Assembly (NCBI GenBank): GCA_914767715.1
Contig: OU612069.1
Coordinates: 25,541,387-25,605,386, forward strand
Direction of reading: 5' to 3'
DNA length: 64,000 bases
Source: Membranipora membranacea
Lineage: Eukaryota > Bryozoa > Gymnolaemata > Cheilostomatida > Membraniporidae
The position numbers and the translations under genes are program-made. Shown piece after piece: positions 34,769 through 46,760 of the stretch. The notes under the pieces were generated by a model. The model ran no database searches. It was not told the DNA's origin and was given only the letters and a program-made list of their open reading frames with translations. Each line of letters starts with the position of its first letter. The stretch's first letter is position 1.

Positions 34769-36242
34769 ATGTATCTTCATCATCTGCACACTACTGTCTC
34801 GATCATCTGTCTCTCTGTCTACTTCTCAACTTCTGGTGAGTAGAGTATCTGTAGTATGCAGTAGTTTATGTTACTAACTTCTGTATCAGGTGGTTACTAC
34901 GCTAGAGCTGCACAGCAAGCCCGTCTCTTGATGTATTTGGAAAGACGGCGTCGGTCGCCATTAAAGGCTGGCTGTGTACTAGGGTACCTAGCCTGTCTTG
35001 ACAAGCTTGTCAAGACAGGCTATAGGGTACCCTACAAACACCTTATCAATCTGCATCTATCTTCAGTCTAAATGTTCAGGCTCAAATTGGAAGGATTCAG
35101 CAATATCTAATCAATAAACTTATATTTATTTCAAAACAAGCATGCAGTCATATTCGTTGTGACATATCCGATCTGCTGTCTTTATTTCTCTCACTTGATG
35201 GTGTTGATGAATATGCTGTTGTCTAAGGATTAAAAAAATATAATCCAGACCCTTAGTTCAAGGGGAGCCAGAGAGGCACTGCTTCCCCTAAAAAGCTCAA
35301 TACAGGGCCTAAAAACACTCTAATTGGATAATTCATGTCAGGATCAGCTACTCTTGGGTTTCAATTTGCTGATATGCCTTAAATTGCTTGCGGAGGAGCT
35401 TACAGCTGAACCTCTCCTGGACTTGCCCCAAACTTTTGCCTCCCCTATATTTTTTCTAAACTACGGGCCTGTAAACCAGATGATAGATTATTGTTTATCA
35501 TCTTATAGCAGAAATCTTTAGGAGTTCAGTGGCAAAGGATAGATCTATGGTGAGACAGAGAAGAGGACTCCATGTCAATCAGGATAGGTTTGACCTGTAC
35601 GAGGGAGACAAGTTCAATATAACATGTGCAGTAACCGACCAAGACGTGTCAGGAGGTCCGCCGCAGCTCCTCGTAGTGCCTAACTTAGCTGGTGGTTACT
35701 ATAAGTGGCCGACTCCGACTCTCAATATCGTACGACCGAACGCTTACACCCTGCAGTCAGAGATCATGGCCACCGCTGCCTTCAATGAGAATGCATTGCG
35801 CTGCCAAAATAGGACTGATAAAAAATCTGGCACTGATCAAATTATTCTTGTCAGTGTCAAGTATCTCCATATAAAGACTGAAATAAGCAGGGTATTCTCG
35901 TTTGAGGAAAGTGATATCATAACAGTTGCTTGTAGTGACTTCCTCATGACTTACCATGATGTCAAATATAGATGGGAAGGAGATATAATCAATAACTTCC
36001 AGAGAGATCAATACCTCGTAGGCTTCTCCTCCAATGAACAGAAAGGCTCTCACAGTATTACATGTGTGGCAGGACTAGTAGGGGACCCCACAGGGTTAAA
36101 CACTAGGAGGATCAACTTCACTGTGAATTTCCCTGAAGTTCTAACAATTGGTGGAAATACAGCAGCGACAGTAAATAGCCAATCACATGACAGACTCACC
36201 TTGTATATGGTTCTTGTTCTTGGTTTGAGGAGTTTTCTTTAG
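34769..36242 (+). CDS. Two-Ig-domain GPI-type surface protein, 259 aa
   Basis: Exon 1 (34769-34835) codes for a signal peptide (MYLHHLHTTVSIICLSVYF) and ends in phase 1 at a GTGAGT donor. Exon 2 (35530-36242) starts in the matching phase after TTCAG and carries both Ig-like domains. Domain 1 cysteines lie in FNITCAV and ALRCQNRT, domain 2 cysteines in ITVACSD and SITCVAG. Possible N-glycosylation sites are NITC, NRTD and NFTV. The last ~20 residues (LTLYMVLVLGLRSFL) are hydrophobic with no cytoplasmic tail, as in a GPI-anchor signal. It is clearly paralogous to the gene at 48911-50057 (shared RPNxYT, same exon phase). Exon 1 and most of intron 1 lie in the duplicated arm, directly after a 17-bp minisatellite. 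Likely role: cell-surface recognition or adhesion (inference). Confidence 0.82.
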
Positions 36243-38669
36243 GTTTGTTGAGCTTGGTTTGAGACCTTGCATGTTTTTGGGTTGCTGGTAGTTGCGTTCC
36301 ATCACTAACAAGTTCATAGTGCAGTGCCACTATCAACGACCCAGAAAAGTTTACCACATAGGCAGGGATACGAGGTAATTGCTATTTTACAGAAAATGTA
36401 CTTTTTCCGGATCATATTTAAATTATATTATAGTCAAAAATTAAAAACAAAACACATAAACAAATAAAAAACAAAATGTGACCAAAGAAATATATCTACA
36501 TCACTATTTCAAAGCAGTCAGTACTTGCTTGCACTACAAATTTGGTGGTAAAACAACAGTTAGTGTTGATCACCTAGGTCTGAACGCGTCAAAAAGTTTA
36601 CTCAATTACATCGTCCAGTCAAACATTGTCCATATCTGGTAACTTGGTGACAGCATGACAGCTTCTGATGCATAATCAGCAAGGGGAACAACGCCCTGCC
36701 TAATTCAGTTACCGGAAAGCTCAAAGCAAGGAGTAATTTACTTGTCTAAGTGCTCAGACGACTCCAATGCGAGTGAGTGGCATTACCTTGTCTCAGCTGT
36801 GTCTCAGCTGCTGTATCTACCTGAGAGATACCTGGTAGATACAGCATCTGAGACACAGCTGTTCAAACATTGTATTGAGTTGTCTGAGTCTGAATCTATT
36901 CATCTCAATTTACTTCCTCTCCGACTATCTCGATCTGACGTCTGTCTGTAAGTCTGCCTTCTGAAGCGTCAATTACACCTGGTATTGAGCAACCTTGTAA
37001 TCAAACAATATTTCTTCCAATGCCTGATGAATTAAAATGAAAACAGAAGGGAGAGCCAACATTACTATTCCACTATACCATATAACCTATAGACATCAGT
37101 TAACCTGGGCAGCCCGGGCACCTGGGCAGCCCGGACAGCCTGTCCAGGCTATTAGATGGCTGTGTTATTGTCACTGTGTGCCGCATATAACAGTAGCACG
37201 CACAAGTCTCGCAGCAGCAGTACTTAGAGCGTGTGCACCAATCATTTCAGGCTGGTTATCTTCGCACCGTAGCATTTGGATTAATACGAATGTCCTCCAG
37301 TTCCCAAACTGAAAAGTCACCCTTCCCACACCTGGAAAAAGTTAGCTTCTATAGGCAAAGTGTATATAGGTCATCAGGCCAGTTAATGGCACTGTCCCTA
37401 CGGTGCAGCCGGACTCGTATCACAGAGTCGCTCAGCAAGCAATGTGCAGCAGCAGTACCTGGGAAGTGAGACTGGCACACTACGCGGTAAAAAAAAAGAC
37501 AATTCTGACCGAGTTCATCTATATTTTAGTGGCTGAGGGTAGCAAGTTTTCACCATGAAGTCAACCATCATAATTCATAACCACATGAGCGTTCAACAAT
37601 TACAGAATAATACAGAAGAGCAGAACAATCTGATGAATATTCTATTTACATTGGTTAAAATTTAATTATCCAATTGATCATTAGGTCATCATCATCTTAA
37701 GAAGTTCAAATATTTGAAGGTCTTAATATATTTGGTTGTGGATTAATGGAGTAAGAGTTGTCTCTATTTAAATCCCTGAATTCCTTCGTGAGATTTAGAA
37801 TAAATATTATGATGTGCAGGATAAATTTAATATGTAAAACATCTACAATTACAATACTGACTTGTCCTACCATGTACAATGATAGGAAAACTCCTTGTCA
37901 GGTTCTTTTCATATTACTTTATTGGCATTACTATCATGTTCCAAAATATTTTTTTCATAGGGAGCCATACAGAAATCATCAACACTGAAAAAATTATGGG
38001 ATAGGACATAATATGCACAATCATGCTAAAGGTTCTGTACTCAAGATTATACTGAGATATTTATATACATTGCTGGACAAAAAATATAGTGTAATACAAC
38101 GCTGTTACATACCTAAAATTGAATAGAAAAAGTACTGTGAAGACTGATCAAAAGGGTGATTAAGGACCAGTTATGCAAACTTAGTAATTTTAACACAAAC
38201 ACACATTAGATTCTATGTTCAGTTACAAAAAACAACTCAGGTTCATCTACATTCATCACGTGTACGACATTTTTGATGCCAATGTTCTGTTGTTTGCACT
38301 AATGCGTTCTAGCTTACTGGTTATATCATCATGTATTCAGTGATAAGTTCTGCTTCAATTATCCATAGACGATCTCCTTGAGCAGCAAACTTCACTGTTG
38401 ATGGATGTTTGCCCTCTAGAAACTTTGAAATGTCAATCTCACTAATCAGGCGACCTTGAAAACGCAACAGAATTCACAGTGAAAATGATAATGAGAGATT
38501 TTCCATTTTTCGCTTCTATATTTCAAACACTTTACCAGACTAGATTGGGTTAACAGACTAGATTAGGCAAATGTTTGATATCGATCATTTGCAATATCCC
38601 TCCGCCACCACAGAGGGAACGTACTTGTTCTACTACCAGACCTGGATGGTGCACTGATATGCGCGGCTC
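36243..38669. other. Intergenic region between Ig gene and TRIM-like gene
   Basis: No confident gene. An open plus-strand stretch at 36742-36951 ends near a GTAAGT-type donor but overlaps a hairpin (about 36788-36862, TGTGTCTCAG...CTGAGACACA), so I do not call it. Around 37108-37152 short GC-rich repeats (CTGGGCAGCCCGG) occur. Confidence 0.4.
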
Positions 38670-41600
38670 TTACTGCTGATCGATGCTCGTCCGAAAGTTT
38701 GAATGTTCTTTAATAGCAATTTTCGGGTATAAAGATAAAATGGGAACATTTTCGCCCTCAAATTCACTAAGAGTTGCAAAAGTGGAGAAACTTTTGTTGT
38801 GTTGTGTGGGATTTCCAACCAACAGGTGGCATACTCTGAAATGATATTCTTGAAGATATAGATTCGGATCATTCCTCTTAGTGGCCTCTTTTTGATAACG
38901 TTATGTAAAGGAAAGGATCCAAACAACAATCCATTTTTTGCTATTTGTAAAACTCCCTGCAGGTAAAGGTACCCTCATACCCTTGGAACTGAAATGAATA
39001 ACTAAGAAGAGCAGTCAGTATACGCTGCGGTATTACAAGGGATAATTCTGCCAATCGCTGCCCCATAATAACGGAAAGGTTCAAGTATCGTTAGAAATGA
39101 ATAAGTAATTGTCTTTAGAAGTGACTCAGTGTCTGTTATACTCACCTCTCACAGTGTCAATCTGAAGTAGAGATGCTTTACCGAAGATTGGGTAGACACC
39201 CCTTTGATGATGTTTTGTCTTGTACGCAATAAGAAAGAGGGGGGAATTGTCAGCGTAGACACACATCCGTAGAAACCCCTCCATTTCCGGAACTGATAGT
39301 GTCCAGCCAGGCTTGTCATTCTCTAATGCCTGTATCTTGATGCCGCACAGGGATTTTCCAACGACAATAAGTGTCCGATTTGCAGGATATGCTAGCAATG
39401 TTGAAGGGGAATATTGCTCGCCAAGTTCAATAATTCTATCCACTTGTACTGTTTTGAGACAGTACTTAATCAAACTTGAATCCTTTACGAGAACATATGC
39501 ATGGGACGTATCCATGAGACTGCATGCCATGGTGCCATCAATAGTTCGCAACATTGTCAATTCATCATTGATCTCGCTAGTTGAGTCCAGCCTGAACTTA
39601 TCATATAGATTTAATGTCGAGTAGTTATAGTACCAGAGTCCAATAGAATCATGATAGGCAAACGAAGCAGGGTTATTCATCGGTATGCTGACTGTAGATT
39701 TGTGTGTCAACTTGATGCCCTTTGACAGCAATGATACACTGCAATCTTCAGTAGAGTACAGTAAAGGAACCATATCCTCAGTCCCAATAACATGACGCCT
39801 TGAGTAAGTCCCTAGTGTGTGAACTGCTACTAACTTGGAGTACTTTTCTTCTGTAGTGTCTTCCTAAAAGTGCATAGAGGTAACATTGTTTCCATGTGAA
39901 TTTTGAGGTCGGCCTAGATCGAGCTGAGTTGTCACCTCTTGGCTCGATCTCGAAATATGCAGCCATTCCCATGATAGAGCTGAGAAAAAAACTGCTCGGC
40001 CACGCCAGCACGCTTTAGTGCGAGCCGATATGTGTGAGCTGAACCTTGGAGCTCAGGCTGATCTCGGAGCCATTTCCATAGCTCGAAGACCCTCTTAATT
40101 AGCCTCAGATCGACCTCAAAACTAACATGGAAATGCAGTGAATAATATAAATTGCGGACACATACCAACATCATATAACTGTACTTAGACTGTCTATCCT
40201 GCATACATGTGGTGTGTAGCCCATCAAATGGTATCTGATACCTGACATCACAGCCATAGAGATTCAAAAGAATAATAATACCATCACCATATAGAATGAG
40301 TTGCATAACACAGGAAATCGCGAACCAAAGATCTCACCTTGATATTGATATCTGCGACTTCAGAAGTCCGAGGTAAACAATCTGTAGTTGTGCCAGCTGA
40401 AATAATTAAATGTAAAAAATGTTTAATAAGAGCATTATGCACACCTCGAATCTAAATTAAGTAAACAAATTTTCAATTGAAACCTGAGCACAAAGCATCT
40501 CAGAGTTTAACTGGCGACGACCTGATATTTATATTTAGGAAAAGGCTGGAGCCTTTTTGTGTTCATACTTTTAGCGAGTAATCCTTGGGGCATGATTCAG
40601 TCAGCAGCTTATATTCTCAACCTGCTCTGTAGCGGTAGTTCTCTCAACAACACAAGTTGTACCATTGGATACTTTATGATAATCGCAGTGTATTAATCCT
40701 GAGGAAAGTCTTCTAGATCCCAATGAACATCTTACCCAGTTGAGTCATGATCTGTATCTTCTTTGTAATACTTTGACAAGCAGTGAGAGCGATTTCTGCT
40801 GACTCTAACACCGCTGTCTTCTCTTTATGTAACTTCTGAATTCTTGTTAGCTCCTGTAACTTCTCCTCCAGCTGCTTCACCTTCAATGATAAGAGAGATA
40901 AAGAATTATTGCTACCAGAAACCTGAAAATAAGGGAATCAATTGGGATTTATCTTGAGAAGAGAAACGCCTGCAACTTATAGCCTTGTCACACAGCCACA
41001 TTATTTTGTGCTGTAGCCGCCTGAGAAGGCAACTGGTTGCACCAGATCAGATATCATAATGATATCAGAGTGTCAGTAAGGTGGGAAAGATCTGCAAGGG
41101 CCCTGTTTATGACAAAACTCATTTAGGTATCTAATTAATTTGATTTTTAATTTATTTAATCAAGATACAATAAACATGCCAAACAATGGGAGATAACTCA
41201 TAGTTAATGATCTTAACTCTTTCTGTATTCCCTCACCTCGGATTCTTCTTTCTTCTTCCACGCCTCAAAGGTTGCAGAAGTTCTCGAGAAAATATCGTCT
41301 ATGTCTTCTGCATCATGTTGCCTCATTTCCCGCTTCTTGCATTTCGTCTTCAATGTGCACCTGGTTAACGACGTGAATAAAATAACACACTGAAATCCAG
41401 AACAAAACGATGATCTGAACATAATCAGCAACAATTGAGATCCGGGTTAATGGTTAGTAGTAGTTGATGTTTATGCTACAGTCTGAAGCACTACAGCTCG
41501 AATCAATCCCTTTCAAAGTTAAGCATGTTATTAAATGCTCTTCATAAGATTCGAACTGTTCTGAAACCTACCGCCCACAGAGAAAGTTTTCACAGGAGCG

Positions 41601-42740
41601 ACATTTCCCGTCTATGTCACCACCACAAAGTTGACATTGATCGTCATTCTCCCTTACATCACCTAGAAAGAGAGTTGGTTTTGGATCGAATTCAGACCAA
41701 GGGATAAGAAATAGCCCTGAAGTGGCTTCAATGTAATCTCAGTAAGGCCCATAGAGTTATTATATAACTCTATGGTAGATAATAACTCTATGGTAAGGTC
41801 TGATATCCCTTAGGAAGCGACCCTTTTTGAATAGCAGTGTCTCTTTGAAAAAAATACATGCAAATAATAGCAAGCAATACCATAAATAAACCTACTTGTT
41901 GATTGAGATACTTTCTCCCCACCCTCGGTCGCTGAGCATGTAAGGAGATTCCTGAAGAGAGCTGTCAGTCTGCAGACTGGGAAACCTCCATCGGGTACAC
42001 ACACATCCACACGACAAGATGGACAGGGAATTCTGCTACCTTCTAGAGCCTCTATCTGTTCTGATGGGGTAGAAATCATTCTATATTACTGGTATACTGC
42101 TTTCTTTGGAGAGCTGGCCCTCCTGAACCAAATTTTTGTTTGTGGTGGTAAAAAATTGGATAAAATTACAAGGTCTGTCTCAGACAAACACTGAGAAATA
42201 AAGGAGCCGCCATGTTGCTACCAAGTTAATCTCTGGGGCTCATAAGACTGCACCGGCATTAAAAGTCAGGGCATCCGACACTTGTGTGTCAGAGGGCAGG
42301 TGCTCTTACCAACTGACCTATGGCTAAGAAAATAGAGGTAGAGGCAGTTTAACGGCATTCATCCTATATCCATTTCGTTTCTTCCAAAATCGTCAAAGTT
42401 GGCGACTTGGCGTACTTGAGTTACATGAGCGCATAAGAAAAATGGAAGACTGGGTTCGAAACTGTTTAGTCTTTGCAAGGCCTGTTAACTGAACCAAAAC
42501 AAGTTAACCTAGCCAAGCTAACTGTGACAACACCATTGTATTTTTATAACAATGACAACACAATCGGTCTGATATGAGTAGGGAGATGTAAGCTTCAAAC
42601 TCACCGAGACATTTCCTACAGAAGCGATGCTGACAAGGCAGCAGTAGTAACTCCTTCTCATCTAGGCAGACATCACAGCTGAGCTCCTCTCTCATTTTAT
42701 CAGAGATCAGTACACTACTCGGTGCCTTGTTCTCAGCCAT
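38670..42740 (-). CDS. TRIM-like RING E3 ligase, 9 exons, 556 aa
   Basis: Minus-strand exons 42740-42605, 42060-41896, 41662-41572, 41360-41237, 40880-40736, 40396-40338, 40234-40166, 39863-39146 and 38833-38670 join in phase to 557 codons. A C3HC4 RING finger spans C22-C61 (CDVCLDEKE, CQHRFCRKC, CPSC), split by intron 1. A Cys-rich B-box-like segment follows (CQLCGGDIDGKCRSCENFLC), then a coiled coil of ~50 residues (VKQLEEKLQELTRIQKLHKE). The ~290-residue C-terminal part has recurring beta-strand repeats and looks like a beta-propeller without clear NHL signatures. This order matches TRIM2/TRIM56-type ubiquitin ligases; substrate unknown. The final acceptor is an AGAG variant, chosen because it alone keeps frame and closes with a stop. 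Exon 7 uses an unusual acceptor (GTATCAG), less certain. A CAG two bases before the start codon suggests a spliced 5' UTR. Confidence 0.85.
40979..41030. mobile_element. Degenerate TAGCCTTGTCACAC-family end
   Basis: TAGCCTTGTCACACAGCCAC matches the hairpin family consensus on one side; the other arm is decayed. It lies in intron 4 of the TRIM-like gene. Confidence 0.4.
42265..42325 (-). mobile_element. tRNA-like SINE fragment in TRIM-like intron 1
   Basis: The minus strand reads GCCATAGGTCAGTTGGTAAG (A-box type) followed by GCATCC, the 3' motif also seen at 8370-8490. No intact B-box. Confidence 0.35.
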
Positions 42741-43010
42741 CACTGTAGGATAAGCACTCCCTGTCAGGTTGACTTATTATAATAGGGGCTGTGTTAAATG
42801 ATTACAAGCTAAACCTACTTCCTCATCTAAAGCAGTCAGCAATAGCAATTGACAAGTTTATGCACCAAACTAGTTCATTTGGTTATTTATGCAGCGTTGA
42901 TACAGTATTTATTTGCATTGCTTGCTCAATATTGTTATGGTTGAATAGCTTCAATAAAACACCTGATGTATGTGTGGGCTCTCAAATAACGATTTTGCAT
43001 ATTATGATTC

Positions 43011-43604
43011 CTCACCTATAGATCACACGGATTTATAAGTGAAGGCGGCTGTAAGAGAGTAGCATATAGACACGACTATCATTTGAAGCATTTTTACACT
43101 CTATTTGGACTAAAACCTATGACAATCTCCGAAGCTGAATAGCTCAGTGGTAATGTGTGGGACTTGTTAGTATGAAGTTGTTAGTTCAAATCCCACTGAG
43201 GGCAGATTTTTCCCCAAAACTACTCATTTGTAGTGAGTGAATGTGTGCCACAAAATTCAAATTTTTCAACAATCAGCATATCATACCTCTCTCACAGTCT
43301 TTCAAAATAAATAAAACATGCCAAGAACCTCATACACCATTCAGCAGAAACTGAAAGTATTGAGAACAGTTGAAAAGAATAACAACCTTGACAAGACTGC
43401 AAGGGAATTGAACATTAATAGACGCTTGATTCAAAGATGGAGAGCTTCCAAACATCAACTACTGATATGATTCACTTATAAGACACGGTTTCTTATAGCT
43501 GTGGGGTGTCTTATAGCTGTGGGGTGAGTTATAAGTGGAGAATTTTTTCTGAGGGGGATGATTCACTTATAAGTCCAGTGACTTATAGGTGAGGTTTTAC
43601 GGTA
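43011..43604 (+). mobile_element. Truncated pogo-like transposon with HTH remnant
   Basis: The right end is the complement of TACCGTAAAACCTCACC plus TATAAGTCACTGGAC; the left end near 43011 retains a decayed CCTCACCTATAGATCAC. Inside, 43318-43470 encodes 50 residues (YTIQQKLKVLRTV, TARELNINRRLIQRWRA) that read as a CENP-B/pogo-type helix-turn-helix; the DDE catalytic domain is gone. A tRNA-derived SINE sits inside at 43134-43210. The MITE at 5203-5473 shares its terminus. Confidence 0.65.
43134..43210 (+). mobile_element. tRNA-derived SINE fragment
   Basis: AATAGCTCAGTGGTAATG (A-box) and TAGTTCAAATCCCACTGAGG (B-box and tail) are present with near-tRNA spacing. The tail matches that at 12735-12850. 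Confidence 0.5.
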
Positions 43605-44029
43605 CAATTACGAGTTGACAGGGGAATCCCCCAATGCAGTGTGCCTAAGAGAATGCTTAGTTATTCTTACGCTATTTATTTGGCAGACAATATCATCCTC
43701 GACAGTTTTCCATAACTTTCCATAACGTGCCAAAGGAGTTACAGTAAAAGGGTGGGGGGGGGGGGGGAATAGAGAAAAAGTGATGTTTGGTGTTTGGAGA
43801 ATTGATTGGTACGCCATGTTATTACAGTTACAATGATAAAAAGACTTTGTTGTACAACAATGGTTGACAGAAGCAATGAACTCAGGTTTAGTTCATTGAC
43901 TGAAGGGTGATAAGTATTCAAGCAATATTGATCATTACATCTGTCTATGTGTGATAGTTTGCATCCCTGACATGTGACCGACTTTTTTGCTTAAGTACAA
44001 AGCGGCCGCTTGACAAGATATCCCGGTAC

Positions 44030-45050
44030 ACCAACCTAAAAAATGACGGGGGGAAATGGCATAGTTAGATCAAGTTTGCTCCATTTTTCCCCCGTCGGAA
44101 TTGCCCCCTTTACTGACACGCTTTTTTCCTTCGGCGTGTCAGTAGAGGGAGGGGGGCAATTCCAACGGGGAAAAAATGGAGCAAACTTGATCTATGGCAT
44201 AGTAGGATGATGAAGAATCTAGATCGTAAGTTGGGAGTTGCCCACTCCGCCTGGCAGTAGGAGAGGGGACGACAAATTCCATGTGCCTTAGGTAGTGGAA
44301 AATATTTATTTGTAATCCAGAAGCAATGAAGTAAAATATCAACATAAACAATCAGATCGATGCAAATATCCGAAGCCAGTGGAGCTCAATGGATGAAGTG
44401 GTTTCGCTTGTGTTTATTTTATACCCTTTTCGGCTGCTTCTTGACATATCATCGTGCACTCTGACATGCTCTTTCTGATTTTGTAAGTTTTATAACCACA
44501 TCATTATTTTTTGTTTAATTATTATAATTAATTTGTCGTCAGCATTTATGGTAGTTATCTGGCTATTGTACAATTACTATGTAAGGCTCAATCACCGCAC
44601 TGACAAGCTCTGAAAACCCAACAAGAGACAACACTGTCAAGCCTTATTCAGCTAATTTTCTAAATTAAGTTACATATCTAAGCAATCCTTGCAGATGGTG
44701 CCACCTAACCAGCAATACATGGTTGATTAAAGGGTTATGTTGATGTGGATTAGGATACAATGCTCACCTAATTTTCATTTTTTTGCTGTTTAAAGAGTAG
44801 AAACTAGTTCTGTATAGATAGTAACCACTAGTATCCAAATGCATGACATGTGGTCATAAAAATAGGGTACGGACACGTCACACAGGTGTTTCCAGGGCTG
44901 TATCCTTGTGTTCTCAGGTAGTTGGATCATGCTCAACTTGGAGCAGTGCGTGTAAGAAATGACAATGAGAGGATAATAGACTGATAAAAAAATATTGTGT
45001 TGCAATTCACTTATACTTTAATCAAATGCAACAATTGATTGCAAATTTTA
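44030..45050. repeat. Segmental duplication, copy A
   Basis: 44030-44480 and 44903-45050 match 47312-47790 in the same orientation (shared GGGAGTTGCCCACTCC, ATCCGAAGCCAGTGGAGCTC, CAACAATTGATTGCAAATT). Copy A contains two insertions absent from copy B: the hairpin at 44066-44194 and ~420 bp at about 44481-44902. Confidence 0.85.
44066..44194. mobile_element. 129-bp hairpin MITE with 9-bp target duplication
   Basis: The ends are TAGATCAAGTTTGCTCC and its complement, arms are ~60 bp, and the centre is near GCTTTTTTCCTTCGGC. The 9-mer TGGCATAGT flanks both sides (44057-44065, 44195-44203). Copy B of the segmental duplication has a single TGGCATAGC at 47337-47345, the empty site. Nine-bp duplication and TAG ends suggest a Mutator-like family. 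Confidence 0.85.
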
Positions 45051-45301
45051 CTCAAGAAAAGGTGGTGACAATGTGCGGATATAAGCTTCCTTGTCTCACT
45101 AATGGCAATATTTGGATGTCAGGAAGGCACAGAACCACAGTGACACTGAACATACTGACAGTAGAAAAACATTGTGCAGAACACAACTTACCACGGAATT
45201 ATGTGTGATAGCTGACAACTCTGATGGACGGATCAGACATAACAGGCATGACAACCACAGCTAAGACAGCTACTATCACTTAGAACACAATACACACTTA
45301 C

Positions 45302-46231
45302 CATGTTAACCAATCGCCTCCTGGCATCTTGATGTTCCGGAGACGGTGGACGTTGCCGTCTTGGCAGGGGATCTTGTTGAGGTAGTCAGGCACGACAGCA
45401 AGCCGACTACGGGGGAGCTGAGATCTCTCTTTTTTTAACGTCAACAGGTCCATCCCAGCCTGTATAATCCAGTTCATTGACGGGGGATGGCCTGTATATT
45501 CGCTTCAGGAATGTTGAGGAGAACTACAAATCAGTATAAATCAAAGATAAACAAACTTATCGTGTTGTGTAGGGCACATGAGGTAAAACAGGATATAATT
45601 CATGATGATGAAAGCGGAAACAAGCACAAAATAAAGAAGCACAGAAAGAGTAAGAGAACAAGACAAGGGATATACAAGGTGACAAAACTTACAATGGGAG
45701 CACCATTGCGTCGGTCATAGGCGAGCGACGGAAGATGCTGGCCGTTGAAAATGTATCTCCACTGGCGAGATACAGCATGGCGCCATAGGTGATACAGGAT
45801 AAGGCGGAACTCCGGTGTATGTGGCGATCATTTCACCTAAGGCATCGCCACATCACCCCTGAGAATTAGATCAAAAGTGAAATGAGAAAAGTTACAAGAG
45901 ACGTAAATATGGATGCATATACCACACCACCCCGCTTAGCTCACTGAGCCTGTTTTGGAGACCTATGCACGCAGAGACTGTCATACAAATAAAACAATCC
46001 AATACTAGCCATATCCAATACAGCACTATAACTAACCTGGAGGAAGAGACTCAGCGTGTACATGTACAGCAATACACGACTAAAAAGATCGAAGGAGTTG
46101 CCTATAGAGCTGCCGAAACCCTGACTACAGAATGGACAGCGGACAGACGCCTCTTCATCCGGGATGGCGCTTCTCAGAATACACCCCTCAACCAACTCTA
46201 TGACCTGCTGTATGTCACATCTACAATGTAA
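45302..46231 (-). other. Possible exons of an unresolved minus-strand gene
   Basis: Two open stretches have good splice signals but I could not join them in phase. 46218-46024 starts after TTGTAG, reads CDIQQVIELVEG, then VRCPFCSQGF (like the second half of a RING finger) and ends at a GTTAGT donor. 45491-45302 starts after TATACAG, reads MNWIIQAGMDLLTL and KIPCQDGNVHRL, and ends at a GTAAGT donor. They may be an additional RING-type gene next to the TRIM-like gene, possibly broken. Family not recognised with confidence. Confidence 0.25.
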
Positions 46232-46440
46232 AACAGAGGTATACAGAACCAAAAAGGAGAAGACAACTTACAAGGACAACGTATACCGAAATACAGTCAA
46301 AGTAGGAGGACAACACAAATACTTTTATTGGTTGGCCAAGACAGATTTAGGTGGGAACAAGATTCAAAAATCACCATAAACAGTGAATATCAACTTACCG
46401 ATTGCAGACGAAAGCAGTCCGCAAGCAGCTTAAACTGTCA

Positions 46441-46760
46441 GTCTTCCACAGTCAGTGGCACAACACATCACGCAATCCATTACAATAGGTGCAGACATGA
46501 TGAGTAGAGAGATGGTAATACAAGATGTAGACTACAGCTGGTATATGAGTATATTTACGTGAGACATCCACAGTTAATGGCACAACACACTACACAATCC
46601 ATTACAATGGGTGCAGACATGATGAGTACGGAGGGGGTAATACAAGATGTAGACTACAGCTGGTATATGAGTATATTTATGTGAGACGTCTACAATCTGA
46701 GACCACACACTACACAGTCCATCACAGAGGTGCAGACGTGAGTAGATCACAGAGGTGCAG
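46441..46760. repeat. ~120-bp tandem repeat, about 2.5 copies
   Basis: 46441-46566 and 46567-46685 are close copies (shared GGTGCAGACATGATGAGTA and TGTAGACTACAGCTGGTATA), followed by a partial third copy and a short CACAGAGGTGCAGACGTGAG doublet. Confidence 0.9.

Larger units (their letters stand above)
30576..35272 (+). repeat. Right arm of large inverted duplication (likely donor)
   Basis: Inverted copy of 23503-28608. Homology begins at AGAGATCTAAAATT and ends at AAGGGGAGCCAG, in intron 1 of the Ig gene. No hairpin elements or direct repeats bound this arm, and the Ig gene continues intact beyond it, so I take it to be the source of the left arm. Confidence 0.9.

Noticed and set aside
34407-34843. 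Long plus-strand open frames (VCSVSQSALCHSL-type repeats) through the 17-bp minisatellite, one running into the signal-peptide exon
   Set aside because: All three frames are open because the 17-bp unit lacks stops; no homology to a protein, and copy number differs between arms. The credible start is the ATG at 34769.
36742-36951. Open frame of 69 codons with a possible donor
   Set aside because: Part of it is a DNA hairpin (TGTGTCTCAG with its complement) and no partner exon or family was found.
45709-45810. Exon-like stretch (WRYIFNGQHLPSLAYDRR) with a GTAAGT donor on the minus strand
   Set aside because: Its phase does not fit the neighbouring candidate exon at 45302-45491 and upstream acceptors give stops; left uncalled.
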